From Terriglobales bacterium (GTDB lineage Bacteria; Acidobacteriota; Terriglobia; Terriglobales; Acidobacteriaceae): a DNA stretch of 64,000 nt. Made by a program: the position numbers and the translations under genes. The DNA lies in the NCBI GenBank assembly GCA_025462725.1, contig JAOAPE010000001.1, positions 1 to 64,000 on the forward strand. Direction: 5' to 3'. This document shows positions 9,212 through 18,145 of this stretch, piece by piece. The notes under the pieces are model-generated. The model did no database searches. It was not told where the DNA came from and saw only the letters and a list, made by a program, of their open reading frames with translations. Within the stretch, counting starts at the first letter, position 1, and the number at the start of each line of letters is the position of its first letter.

Positions 9212-10549
9212 TTATCCTCTGAAAATCTGCACAAGAAGCCAGAGATTCAACCCCGCGATGACCACTGCAGTCGTCCACGCCAGTGACTTCGTCCACTGCG
9301 CATTCACGAACTCGCCCATTTTGTTTTTGTCGCTAGTAAAGAGAACGAGCGGGAAAACAGCAAAGCTCAATTGCATGCTGAGGATTACTTGGCTGAGTAT
9401 CAGCAGCTTCGCGGTCCCGCGCTCACCGAGCATCACCGTCACAATGATCGCCGGGATGATCGCGATCAGGCGTGTGATCAACCGTCGCAACCAAGGCTTC
9501 AACCGGATATTGAGGAATCCTTCCATCACGATCTGTCCGGCGAGCGTTCCCGTGAGTGTGGAGTTCTGACCCGACGCCAACAAGGCCAGCGCAAATAACG
9601 TGCTCGCTCCGGTTACGCCGAGAAGCGGGGAAAGCAATTTGTAAGCGTCGCCGATCTCGGCTACTTCCGTGTGGCCTGACCGAAAAAACACTGCTGCTGC
9701 AAGGATCAGGATCGCCGCATTTACGAACAGCGCCAGCGTCAGCGCCAGCGCGGAATCGATTTGCGAAAACTTGATGGCCTCGCGCTTCCCGACTGCGTCC
9801 CGATCAAAATTGCGCGTTTGCACGAGCGAAGAATGTAGATACAAATTGTGCGGCATCACCGTCGCACCAAGAATCCCTATCCCGATATACAACATTTCGC
9901 GGTCTCTGAAGAGCTGCGTCGAGGGAACAAGAAAGCCCTTCGCAATGGCCGCAAACTCCGGTCGCGAAAACACTATTTCCAATCCAAAGCACAGACTGAC
10001 AATGCCAATGAGCGTGATGACCAGCGCCTCAATGTAGCGGAATCCGCGCTGCTGCAGATAGAGGATGATGAGCACATCGCCGGCGGTAATACACACGCCC
10101 CAAATCAGCGGGATACCAAAAAGCAGCTGCAGTCCGATTGCCGACCCTATCACTTCCGCCAGGTCGCATGCCGCAATGGCAATCTCCGCCATCACCCAGA
10201 GAACGAAACTCACCGGACGGCTGTAATGGTCCCTGCAAGCCTGCGCAAGGTCGCGCCCCGTAGCGATGCCCAGCTTGATGCTCAAGCTCTGAAGCAATAT
10301 CGCCATCAAGTTCGACAGCATGATGACGAACAGCAGACTGTAATTGAACTTTGCGCCGGCAGCGAGATCGGTGGCCCAGTTGCCGGGATCCATGTATCCC
10401 ACGGCGACCAGAAATCCCGGCCCAGCGAACGCAAACAGCTTGCGCGCGAAGCTGGCGTCTTTGGGGATTTGCAGGCTGGAATGTACTTCAGGAAGACTGG
10501 GTGAACCGGGTTCCAATTGCCACGTTCGTTCAGCGGGAACTGTATCCAT
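9212..10549 (-). CDS. mntH: Nramp-family divalent metal (Mn2+/Fe2+) transporter
   Basis: A 445-residue Nramp protein with about eleven hydrophobic segments. The metal-site motif DPGN is in TM1 ([12 protein letters not shown]) and the MPH motif in TM6 ([14 protein letters not shown]), both diagnostic for proton-coupled Mn2+/Fe2+ uptake. The next upstream gene is a DtxR/MntR-type repressor on the same strand, and a long palindrome (10602-10628) lies in the spacer, so manganese-responsive repression is likely. The leader also holds an imperfect hairpin (10574-10581 with 10589-10597). The downstream barrel gene overlaps its transcript. Confidence 0.95.
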   Translation of the reverse strand: MDTVPAERTWQLEPGSPSLPEVHSSLQIPKDASFARKLFAFAGPGFLVAVGYMDPGNWATDLAAGAKFNYSLLFVIMLSNLMAILLQSLSIKLGIATGRDLAQACRDHYSRPVSFVLWVMAEIAIAACDLAEVIGSAIGLQLLFGIPLIWGVCITAGDVLIILYLQQRGFRYIEALVITLIGIVSLCFGLEIVFSRPEFAAIAKGFLVPSTQLFRDREMLYIGIGILGATVMPHNLYLHSSLVQTRNFDRDAVGKREAIKFSQIDSALALTLALFVNAAILILAAAVFFRSGHTEVAEIGDAYKLLSPLLGVTGASTLFALALLASGQNSTLTGTLAGQIVMEGFLNIRLKPWLRRLITRLIAIIPAIIVTVMLGERGTAKLLILSQVILSMQLSFAVFPLVLFTSDKNKMGEFVNAQWTKSLAWTTAVVIAGLNLWLLVQIFRG

Positions 10550-10601
10550 GGATTGTTTGCCGGCTCCTCAGGTCTACTCCGGTGTTAGCGGAGGTAGATG
10601 C

Positions 10602-10628
10602 AAGTAGTTTAACTATGGTTAACTACTT
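10602..10628. promoter_or_regulatory. probable MntR operator upstream of mntH
   Basis: AAGTAGTTTAAC (10602-10613) and GTTAACTACTT (10618-10628) form a nearly perfect dyad around TATG. The core TTAAC-TATG-GTTAA resembles the palindrome before mntR (11355-11370), which supports a shared DtxR-family operator. Confidence 0.7.
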
Positions 10629-10644
10629 TGGTCAAGTTGGCCCA

Positions 10645-11325
10645 CTAGGAGCTACGCGACTTGCGGGAGTTTGCGCTGACCCACACCTTCTCAGCCACAG
10701 GCTGCCCAACAGAAACAACTCCGTTCGCAGTTTTGATTGTGAGAGTCTGGTCGTAGTTTCGGGCTGTGAGCTGCAGGCGTGACCCTGGGCGCATCCCGCG
10801 TTCTTCGAGGAATTCCAGCAGCTTGCGGTCGCGTTCGTAAACGCTTTCCACGGAATACGTCATGCCCGTCAACGCTTCCGATAGCAATTGCAATCCGCGC
10901 TTGCGCCGAGTTGCCGGATTCTCCGGTGTAGCCTCGTTGCCATGTGGGCAAGCCCCGCGACGCCCCAGCTTCTTAGCCAGCTTCGCCTCGAAATCCGCTG
11001 ATACCGCATGCTCTAGTCGCTCCGCCTCATCATGCACCTTGTACCATTCCATGCCGAAGACTTCAGACAACATGCGCTCGATCAGATGATGCCGATTCAC
11101 CGTACGTTTGGCGATCTCCCGCCCTGCCGCAGTTAGCTGAACGCGTCCATCTGCGCGGACCTGCACCAACCCATCTTTCTTCAGCCGACGCAACGCCATG
11201 GTTACCGCCGGCGGCGATACATTTAGCCAGTGCGCGAGTGTCGCGGAGATCACGTTCACCCCTTCGCACTCTGCCTCAAGCACGGCCTTCAAATAATCTT
11301 CTTTGGATACAGTGATCACGGACAT
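10645..11325 (-). CDS. mntR: DtxR/MntR family metal-dependent repressor
   Basis: A 226-residue iron/manganese-dependent repressor. The N-terminal winged helix (SVITVSKEDYLKAVLEAE, then SPPAVTMALRRLKKDGLV) is followed by the dimerisation and metal domain, with HHLIERML, a conserved E-H pair (AERLEHAVS), and CPHGNEATPENP. A C-terminal FeoA/SH3-like segment (GSRLQLTARNYDQTLTI) is present. It should repress mntH when Mn2+ or Fe2+ is plentiful. The ATG at 11325 is preferred over a GTG at 11349, which would begin only six bases from the operator-like palindrome. The gene lies just upstream of mntH in the same orientation. Confidence 0.9.
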   Translation of the reverse strand: MSVITVSKEDYLKAVLEAECEGVNVISATLAHWLNVSPPAVTMALRRLKKDGLVQVRADGRVQLTAAGREIAKRTVNRHHLIERMLSEVFGMEWYKVHDEAERLEHAVSADFEAKLAKKLGRRGACPHGNEATPENPATRRKRGLQLLSEALTGMTYSVESVYERDRKLLEFLEERGMRPGSRLQLTARNYDQTLTIKTANGVVSVGQPVAEKVWVSANSRKSRSS

Positions 11326-11354
11326 GTTTGCTCTACCAGCGTACACCAAGACGC

Positions 11355-11370
11355 GTTAACTGCAATTAAC
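11355..11370. promoter_or_regulatory. probable MntR operator upstream of mntR
   Basis: GTTAACTGCAATTAAC is a dyad (GTTAA-N6-TTAAC) 30 bp before the mntR start. It shares the TTAAC-N4-RTTAA form with the mntH site, which suggests autoregulation. Confidence 0.6.
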
Positions 11371-11428
11371 AAAGAAAAAGGACTCGTCTAATCACGAGCC
11401 CTTTTGATTGGCATGCTTCTATTTGCTT

Positions 11429-12907
11429 TTACCCGTCCAACTTCTTCCCCACTAACTCATTCACAACTGCCGGAGAGAACTGCCCCTTGCTGGCTTTCAT
11501 CACCTGACCAACGAAGAATGCAGCGACGGTCTTCTTTCCGCCGCGATATTGCGCCAATTGGCTCGGATTCGCCGCAATCGCCTCGTCAATAATCTTCTCG
11601 AGCGCGCCTGTGTCGGTGGACTGCTTCGGACTGCCCTCTTCCGCATAGACAATGGGAAAGTCTTTTCCGCGCTCGAATGCAATATCGTAGAAGTCCTTCA
11701 ACATTTTCCCGGATATCGCATTCGCCTCCACCAAGTCCGCTGAAACTGCCACACCTTTCATGGATATCGGGGACTGCTCCATATCAATGCCCTTGGCTTT
11801 GAGGCGTCCCATCAACTCGCCCTGAACTAGGTTTGCCACGCGCTTCGGATTCTTCGAATGTTTCGCTGCTTCCTCGAACTGGTCGGCGCGGCTGCGAGTC
11901 ATCGTCAGCACTCCCGCATCCTGCTCGGTGATTCCGTAGTCGCTCACTAACCGCGTGCGACGCGCCTCCGGCAACTCCGGCATCGTCTTCTTTATCTCCG
12001 ACTGCCACGTGGCATCAACGACCAGCGGCCGCAGATCCGGTTCCGGAAAATAGCGGTAATCGTGCGCTTGCTCTTTCGACCGCATCGAATAGGTCTTGCC
12101 TTCGCTCGAGTTGTACAGCCGAGTCTCCTGCGCAACCTTTCCCCCGGATTCGATCAACTCCACCTGCCGCTCGATCTCGTACTCCAGCGCCTGCTTGATG
12201 AAGCGAAATGAATTCACGTTCTTCACTTCTGCCTTCGTGCCAAACTCTTTCTGTCCCCACGGACGCACACTGATATTCGCATCGCACCGCAGCGACCCTT
12301 CTTCCATATTGCAATCGCTCACCCCCGTATAAAGGATGATCTCCTTCAACCGCGTCAGGTATTCATGCGCCTCATCCGGAGTGCGCATATCCGGCTCACT
12401 GACGATCTCCACCAGCGGCACTCCGCTGCGGTTCAAATCGATATAAGTATTCTTGTCAGAATCAGGGAAGCCGTCATGCAGGCTCTTGCCCGCGTCCTCT
12501 TCCATGTGCAGCCGCGTAATGCCGATCCGTTTCGACTCGCCATTCACCTTGATGTTGATGTGCCCGTGCTCGGCAATTGGCCTGTCGTATTGCGAGATCT
12601 GGTAGCCCTTCGGCAGGTCAGGATAAAAATAATTCTTGCGCGCGAAGATGCTGGTCTCGCGGATCTCGCAATTCAGTGCGAGTGCGGCCAGCGTCGCGAA
12701 TTCCACCGCGCGTTTGTTCAATACCGGCAACGCGCCGGGGAGCCCCAGGCACACGGGACACACATTCGTATTCGGAGGCGCGCCAAACTTCGTCGAGCAG
12801 GCGCAGAAAGCTTTTGTCGCGGTAAGAAGCTGCACGTGAACTTCCAGCCCGATCACAACTTCGTATTTTGATATTGCGGAGAGCAACGTCTCCGAAGCGG
12901 TAACCAT
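11429..12907 (-). CDS. gatB: Asp/Glu-tRNA(Asn/Gln) amidotransferase subunit B
   Basis: A 492-residue GatB. The N-terminal catalytic region has EVHVQLLTATKAFCACS, CPVCLGLPGALPVLN and the YFYPDLPKGYQISQYD block. The C-terminal YqeY-like tail domain is present (GKKTVAAFFVGQVMKASKGQ). With GatA and GatC (not in the window) it transamidates mischarged Glu-tRNA(Gln) or Asp-tRNA(Asn). Length and motifs are full. The gene stands apart from other gat genes, which is common in this phylum. Confidence 0.97.
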   Translation of the reverse strand: MVTASETLLSAISKYEVVIGLEVHVQLLTATKAFCACSTKFGAPPNTNVCPVCLGLPGALPVLNKRAVEFATLAALALNCEIRETSIFARKNYFYPDLPKGYQISQYDRPIAEHGHINIKVNGESKRIGITRLHMEEDAGKSLHDGFPDSDKNTYIDLNRSGVPLVEIVSEPDMRTPDEAHEYLTRLKEIILYTGVSDCNMEEGSLRCDANISVRPWGQKEFGTKAEVKNVNSFRFIKQALEYEIERQVELIESGGKVAQETRLYNSSEGKTYSMRSKEQAHDYRYFPEPDLRPLVVDATWQSEIKKTMPELPEARRTRLVSDYGITEQDAGVLTMTRSRADQFEEAAKHSKNPKRVANLVQGELMGRLKAKGIDMEQSPISMKGVAVSADLVEANAISGKMLKDFYDIAFERGKDFPIVYAEEGSPKQSTDTGALEKIIDEAIAANPSQLAQYRGGKKTVAAFFVGQVMKASKGQFSPAVVNELVGKKLDG

Positions 12908-12966
12908 AGGTGTTGATTATAAAACTAAAGGAGTTTGCACCAGCGATGTGTGAAAGGCAGATCGAG

Positions 12967-13926
12967 TTATTGCTCTTGCCACAAAGTTGGGGATTTCACA
13001 TTTGTCCAAGTCTTGCGGAACTGCGCTAGACCAACATTGAACTGTTGGGAAAGTGTCACGCGAATGAAATCTTTCTTTTTCGCTTGTGGATCTGCCTGTA
13101 GCGCAATTTTTGCGAACTCGGAAGCAAGCCTTTGATTGTCTTCAGTTGCTCCCTTGCATTTAAGAATCAATTCGATACCGTGAGCCGTTTCTCCATTGTG
13201 CCAATTCTCCTGCATCATCACATTCGCACTTTGGATTTTTCCGGTAGACAACAAAACCTTCTGGATCAATAGTGCTTCAGCGAGGGCCTCCGATTTTTGT
13301 ATTCTTGCTTGCGCTATGAAGCCCGCAATTACCAACAATAGGAATACTCCCGCCACAATCGCAAAATGCCCTTTCCAGAACGGTTCTACTCTAACAACTT
13401 CTTCGTGATCTGCATCTACTACGAATGACTCAACCACCAAATCATGAAGTGATTGCCTAGTCCGAATGTTGAAGACATAGAGATAGAAAATAGAAAACTC
13501 CGCTGCCGTAACGACAGTGTCTAAGACCGCCGAGATCGACGAAGGAACCGTTGCGGTAAGAGTCGCGGAGTTCAACGTGAAGGGAAGAATTAACAGCGCA
13601 TATCGCAGCAGCGACCGGCCAATAGTAATCGGTCGACCATCTCTATTGACTACGCGAATACTTAGAAGCCGCATCCCAATCGTCTGGCCGCCACCGGTGC
13701 TGCTGCCCATGAGGACGAAATAGGGCCAAGTGATCAAGGAACCTACAATGAATCCCCACCCCTCCCAGCGGGCGAAGAACTCAAAAAACGCAAAGCCGAC
13801 AACCCAACAGGGGATGCACACGATTATGGTATCTATGACGAATGCAAAGACTCGTCGCCAAAAACCGGCAATGATTCGTTGTGGCGGAGATTGCGCGGAA
13901 TCCACTGCAGGAGCTTCGACAGTCAT
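12967..13926 (-). CDS. RDD family membrane protein
   Basis: A 319-residue protein. The RDD domain occupies residues about 18-165: RRVFAFVIDTIIVCIPCW, two further hydrophobic segments, and the typical GQTIGMRLLSIRVVNRDG motif. A fourth transmembrane segment (GHFAIVAGVFLLLVIAGFIAQA) is followed by a soluble tail of about 110 residues with no recognised fold. The RBS GAGGAAA precedes the ATG. RDD proteins are inner-membrane proteins of mostly unknown role; some act as transporters. The following gene upstream on this strand is 18 bp away, so the two could be cotranscribed. Confidence 0.82.
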   Translation of the reverse strand: MTVEAPAVDSAQSPPQRIIAGFWRRVFAFVIDTIIVCIPCWVVGFAFFEFFARWEGWGFIVGSLITWPYFVLMGSSTGGGQTIGMRLLSIRVVNRDGRPITIGRSLLRYALLILPFTLNSATLTATVPSSISAVLDTVVTAAEFSIFYLYVFNIRTRQSLHDLVVESFVVDADHEEVVRVEPFWKGHFAIVAGVFLLLVIAGFIAQARIQKSEALAEALLIQKVLLSTGKIQSANVMMQENWHNGETAHGIELILKCKGATEDNQRLASEFAKIALQADPQAKKKDFIRVTLSQQFNVGLAQFRKTWTNVKSPTLWQEQ

Positions 13927-13944
13927 TTTTAATTTCCTCGCGAT

Positions 13945-14442
13945 CTAAAATCCCACTCGCTTGCCCGCCTTCATCGCGTCCATCATCTTCTTCATCCGAC
14001 TCTGTTTCGTCTCTTCCTTCTTTGCTTCCGTGATCGCGCGCACCCATTCCTTCTTGTGCGTGAAAGAGAGTGAGTCCCAAGTCTTCTGCGCAGTCTTGTT
14101 CGTAGAGATCAACTTCTTGACATCCGCGGGCACTTCGACCACGCGCTCTTCGCGGTCGCGCTCAATGACAACCTCGACCGTGTCACCGGCATTGCACTTC
14201 GTTCCTTCGCGCAACTCTTTATTCATCACAAAGAAATGTCCCTCGCCCATATTGGTTAGCGAGCTGCGAAAGGGGAATTTGTTCACTGAGCCGCGTATCG
14301 GAACGCGCGCCCTTGTTCCGAAGACAGTTGGCACATCAAATGGAGGCTTCACGATCGACGCTTCATAACCCGCAACAGCCAGGAGCTTGGTGCGGAACTT
14401 GAACGGCCCGTCGCCAGGTGTGAACTCAGTCTTCTTGGCCAT
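13945..14442 (-). CDS. DUF1905/OmdA (YdeI-like) protein
   Basis: A 165-residue cytoplasmic protein. The N-terminal half (KFRTKLLAVAGYEASIVKPP to GDTVEVVIERDRE) is a DUF1905 beta-barrel. The C-terminal half (VPADVKKLISTNKTAQKTWDSLSF, then HKKEWVRAITEAKKEETK) is the OmdA/YdeI bacteriocin-protection helical domain with its usual basic end. The family is linked to resistance to some envelope-active peptides, but the biochemical role is unknown. It lies between purD and the RDD gene, all on the minus strand. Confidence 0.85.
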   Translation of the reverse strand: MAKKTEFTPGDGPFKFRTKLLAVAGYEASIVKPPFDVPTVFGTRARVPIRGSVNKFPFRSSLTNMGEGHFFVMNKELREGTKCNAGDTVEVVIERDREERVVEVPADVKKLISTNKTAQKTWDSLSFTHKKEWVRAITEAKKEETKQSRMKKMMDAMKAGKRVGF

Positions 14443-14490
14443 GCGGTTGCCTTTCGCTGTGCCTCTGTGTCTCTGTGGTGAAAACGCTTC

Positions 14491-15768
14491 TTACTTCTTT
14501 AAAGCCTTTGCCCCAATGTCTCGCCGATACTGCATCCCCTCAAACTTGATCTTCTCCACAGTCTCGTAAGCCATTCGCAAAGCTTCTTCCAGCGTAGCGC
14601 CACGTGCAGTCACTCCCAGCACCCGTCCGCCGGTGGTCACAATGTCGGCGTCAACATGGCCTGTTCCCGCGTGAAAAACTTTGACTCCGGGCACCGCGTC
14701 AGCTTCCGCGAGTCCGGAAATCTTCTTTCCCGTTTCAAACGTGCTCGGATATCCACCCGACGCCACCACCACGCACACCGCCGGATCAGCGCTCCATCTG
14801 AAGTCACCATCGCTCACGCGTCCATCGATCGACGCTTCAAAGGCATCCACAATGTCGCTCTCTAGGCGCATCAACACCGCTTGATTCTCCGGATCACCGA
14901 AGCGGCAATTGAACTCCAGCACTTGCGGACCGCGCGCCGTCATCATCAGCCCCACATAAAGGATTCCGCGATACTCCGCATCCTCCGCTTTCATGCCCGC
15001 GATCACCGGACGCACAATGTGCGTGAGCAGCCATTCCTGCATCTGCGGATCGAGCAGCGCGCTCGTCGAATACGCTCCCATGCCGCCCGTGTTTGCGCCG
15101 GTGTCACCTTCGCCCACGCGCTTGTGGTCCTGCGCGGGAACAAGCGGCGCAACATGTTCGCCATCACTCAACACAAGGAACGAAAGCTCTTCGCCTTCCA
15201 AAAATTCTTCAAGGACAACGCTCGCCCCGGCAGTCCCCACCAAATTTCCGCTGAGCATCTCCAGCGCGATGTCGCTCGCCTCTTCACGGCTGTTGGCAAT
15301 GACCACGCCTTTGCCAGCGGCGAGTCCGTCCGCTTTGACTACTATCTTTCCGTGGAAGTGCGGCAGCGCGGCGCGAAGCTCCGTTTCATTCGGACACACC
15401 GCATAATGCGCCGTAGGAATATTGTGCCGACGCATGAATTCTTTGGCGAATCCCTTGCTGGCTTCCAGTTGGGCGGCCGCTTTGGTCGGGCCAAAGACGC
15501 GCATACCGCGACGGTTGAGTTCGTCCACGACGCCCTGCGCCAACGGAAGTTCGGGGCCAACGACAATGAGGTCAGGCTGAATGTTCGAGGCGATTCCCAG
15601 TAAAGTATCGAGGTCCTTGCCGTCCCAAGCAATGCATTCGACACCGGGCTCAGCGCAGATTCCGGCATTGCCGGGGGTGCAATAGATCTTCGAGACGCGC
15701 GGCGACTGCGCAATCTTCCACACCAGCGCGTGCTCGCGCCCCCCTCCGCCAATGACAAGAACTTTCAT
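14491..15768 (-). CDS. purD: phosphoribosylamine-glycine ligase
   Basis: A 425-residue PurD, the second step of de novo purine synthesis (PRA + glycine + ATP to GAR). The N-terminal motif is VLVIGGGGREHALVWKI. The ATP-grasp domain contains KADGLAAGKGV, the metal region QDHKRVGEGDTGANTGGMGAYS and LEFNCRFGDPENQ. Full length, no oddities. It stands alone among purine genes here. The structured region upstream (15862-16045) is on the opposite strand. Confidence 0.97.
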   Translation of the reverse strand: MKVLVIGGGGREHALVWKIAQSPRVSKIYCTPGNAGICAEPGVECIAWDGKDLDTLLGIASNIQPDLIVVGPELPLAQGVVDELNRRGMRVFGPTKAAAQLEASKGFAKEFMRRHNIPTAHYAVCPNETELRAALPHFHGKIVVKADGLAAGKGVVIANSREEASDIALEMLSGNLVGTAGASVVLEEFLEGEELSFLVLSDGEHVAPLVPAQDHKRVGEGDTGANTGGMGAYSTSALLDPQMQEWLLTHIVRPVIAGMKAEDAEYRGILYVGLMMTARGPQVLEFNCRFGDPENQAVLMRLESDIVDAFEASIDGRVSDGDFRWSADPAVCVVVASGGYPSTFETGKKISGLAEADAVPGVKVFHAGTGHVDADIVTTGGRVLGVTARGATLEEALRMAYETVEKIKFEGMQYRRDIGAKALKK

Positions 15769-15861
15769 CGGCTAAAACTTTATCAGGAATTTAATCCTTT
15801 CACCTTTGTTGTTTGCGTCGGCAACAATGAACTAAAGCCGTGTGCATCGGAGTGATATATT

Positions 15862-16045
15862 CGTTTCGCCCACTGGGTAGCAGGACGTGCGCATCTGCGC
15901 TCAATCCTGGCGGGACCCTAAGGGCTTCGACTGTCTATCGACCAGAGGAGCCGGACCCCAAGCCTTCATTTCTGACTTCAGCGGGAAACCGCAGCCTGGA
16001 ACCGGCCCTGCAGGTTAAGACCTCCGCTGGAACCAGGTGAGATCG
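15862..16045 (+). ncRNA. possible 6S RNA
   Basis: The 310-bp gap between purD and the slipin gene lacks a plausible reading frame but is dense in pairing. AGGA-GCGCA/TGCGC-TCCT forms a hairpin at 15881-15907. GCCGGACC (15950-15957) pairs with GGAACCGGC (15998-16006) around GCGGGAAACCGC. CACTGGGT (15870-15877) and TGGCGG (15908-15913) have partners near 16020-16040, giving a rod-like fold. The segment AAGCCTTC...CTGACTTC...CAGCCTGG resembles the corresponding E. coli 6S stretch (AAGCCTTA...CTG...CAGCCTG). A TATATT (15856-15861) could be the -10 box. Identification is tentative. Confidence 0.4.
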
Positions 16046-16079
16046 GGGTGGAGGCTAGGGGAATGGCTGAAGGGGAATT

Positions 16080-16871
16080 ATGGAAATGTTCTTTTATTTT
16101 GTCGGGATTTTGATCGTCTTGATCATTGCATTGGGTGTAGTTCGATCCACGTTCTTGCCCCTGCAACGTGTGACAATTTATGAACATCAGCGCGGGTTGA
16201 AATATAGCGGAGGTCGCTTCATTGGAGTCGTGCCGCCAGGAATTCACTGGCGCATTTGGAAATCAGACGTGATTCAAAATGTGGATATCAGAATCGTGCA
16301 TGCCAACTTGCAGGGACAAGAGATTCCCAGCTCAGACGGTGTGCCAGTAAAAATCAGCTTGAGCTACAGTTATTCAATCGTTGACCTGAACGCGGCGTTT
16401 CACAAAGTAGATAGTTACCACACGGCCATCGTGATGTATCTGCAGATTGCCCTGCGAAGTGTTATTAGCGAAAACAAGATAGAGGACCTTTTGGCAGGTC
16501 GAGGACAACTCAGCACCCGAATTCGCGAACAGGTCGAACCCAAGCTGACCGAAATCGGTCTTCGATTGGAATCTGTTGATGTTCGCGACATTATGGTACC
16601 CGGAGAATTGAAGAAGATTTTCGCTCAGGTGCTTAAAGCTCAAAAGGAGGGGCTGGCGGCGCTAGAAAAAGCACGCGGCGAAACCGCTGCTCTGCGCAGC
16701 CTGGCAAACGCCGCTCACATGATGGAAGAAAATCCGTACTTGCTCAGGTTGCGCTTGCTTCAGACCATGTCTGAGACGAAAGGCAATACTTACGTTGTCG
16801 GAGAAAATGTTGGGGTCGCTCCAGCCAGGGGTGTTCGACGAGATTTGCCTAGTAATGATGTAGCCGAATAG
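16080..16871 (+). CDS. SPFH/band 7 slipin-like membrane protein
   Basis: A 263-residue stomatin/slipin-type protein. One N-terminal membrane anchor (MFFYFVGILIVLIIALGVV) is followed by the SPFH domain (VTIYEHQRGLKYSGGRFIGVVPPG through IEDLLAGRGQLSTRI) and a helical segment (KKIFAQVLKAQKEGLAALEKARGET). It probably forms oligomeric membrane scaffolds; no NfeD partner gene is adjacent. AGGGGAATT precedes the ATG. It converges with dusB, whose stop is six bases away. Its role here is inferred from family only. Confidence 0.88.
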   Translation: MEMFFYFVGILIVLIIALGVVRSTFLPLQRVTIYEHQRGLKYSGGRFIGVVPPGIHWRIWKSDVIQNVDIRIVHANLQGQEIPSSDGVPVKISLSYSYSIVDLNAAFHKVDSYHTAIVMYLQIALRSVISENKIEDLLAGRGQLSTRIREQVEPKLTEIGLRLESVDVRDIMVPGELKKIFAQVLKAQKEGLAALEKARGETAALRSLANAAHMMEENPYLLRLRLLQTMSETKGNTYVVGENVGVAPARGVRRDLPSNDVAE

Positions 16872-16877
16872 CGGTTG

Positions 16878-18074
16878 CTACCCGCAACTAGCGTACGGCA
16901 TCGATTCCAGTTCGCCTTCTTCGCGGATTGAATCGCCAGCGGCACCCACACTATTCTGCCGCGCCGCGAAAAATTCATCCACGCTGTCGAGAACAGCGCG
17001 TTCTGATTTCGCTTGATAGATCGCTTTGCGCAGCACTGCGCCACCGGGGACGCCGTGCGTGAACCAGCTTGCGAACTGTTTCATCTTGCCCGCCGCCGCA
17101 GGCACTTCTTCGGCGATGAGCATTTCAAAATACTTGCGCATCATTTGGTAGCGGTCCATCTCCGTCGGATGTTCATAGCTGCCCACTCCCGTAGCCTGCA
17201 ATGAAGCTTTGTATTGCGCGATCTGCCGGAAGATCCACGGATTTGACGGCGCCGTACGGCCGATCATCACCGCATCGCATCCCGTGCGCGCCACCATCAG
17301 CGCCGCATCCTCGGGCGAGCGGATATCGCCATTGCCGATCACCGGGATTCTTACTGCATCTTTGATCGCGGCGATCCATTCCCAGCGCGCGTTGCCGCTG
17401 TATCCCTGTTCGCGCGTGCGAGCGTGCAACGCGACGGCATTCAGCCCGCAGTTCTCCGCCAGCTTCGCGAGTTCCACGCAAACGATCTCGCTGTCATCCC
17501 AGCCCATGCGGAATTTCACCGTGAACGGAATCTTCACCGCCGCGCGTACCATTTCGAAAATTGTCTTGATGTGAGGAAGATCGCGCAACAATCCGGAGCC
17601 GCCATTGCACTTCACTACCTTCTTCGCCGGACAACCCAGATTCAAATCGACGATATCGAATCCGCACTCTTCCACGATCTTCGCCGCTCCGGCAAGAATC
17701 TCCGGCTTGCTGCCAAACAGTTGCGCGGATATCGGATGCTCGTCCTCGTAGAAATGCAGATATCGCTTCCGCTTCGCCTCGCGACAACGAAAGATGCCGT
17801 CAGCCGAAGTGAACTCGGTCATGATCAGTCCACAGGCAGAGACAGCATCCGCACCATTCGGATCAAAACTGCTGTGCTTAATAAACCGGCGAAAGACTGT
17901 GTCCGTGACGCCGGCCATGGGAGCAAGAATCGTAGCCGGAGCAATGCGCACACCGCCGATGACCACCTCATCGGGCAGCACAGCATTAGCTGTCGCGCCC
18001 GCGGAAAGCGGTTCCGCTTCGTGAAACCGCTCCGCGCGGGAACGATTCTCCGGATTCATGATCACTCTGCTCAT
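16878..18074 (-). CDS. dusB: tRNA-dihydrouridine synthase
   Basis: A 398-residue FMN-dependent Dus-family TIM barrel that reduces uridines in the tRNA D-loop. Key motifs are LAPMAGVTDTVFRR, the catalytic-cysteine loop NLGCPAKKVVKCNGGSGLL, VKFRMGW, ALHARTREQGYSG and VIGNGDIRSPEDA. The C-terminal helical domain is of DusB type. The first 40 residues are a variable tail; an internal ATG at 18059 would give nearly the same product. The family and reaction are clear; the B assignment is by overall form. Confidence 0.92.
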   Translation of the reverse strand: MSRVIMNPENRSRAERFHEAEPLSAGATANAVLPDEVVIGGVRIAPATILAPMAGVTDTVFRRFIKHSSFDPNGADAVSACGLIMTEFTSADGIFRCREAKRKRYLHFYEDEHPISAQLFGSKPEILAGAAKIVEECGFDIVDLNLGCPAKKVVKCNGGSGLLRDLPHIKTIFEMVRAAVKIPFTVKFRMGWDDSEIVCVELAKLAENCGLNAVALHARTREQGYSGNARWEWIAAIKDAVRIPVIGNGDIRSPEDAALMVARTGCDAVMIGRTAPSNPWIFRQIAQYKASLQATGVGSYEHPTEMDRYQMMRKYFEMLIAEEVPAAAGKMKQFASWFTHGVPGGAVLRKAIYQAKSERAVLDSVDEFFAARQNSVGAAGDSIREEGELESMPYASCG

Positions 18075-18145
18075 CGAATGTTTATCTTACCGCCATTCCC
18101 CTTTTTCAACGATAATCCTGAGTTCATGTAAGGAGGAAGCCCCGC

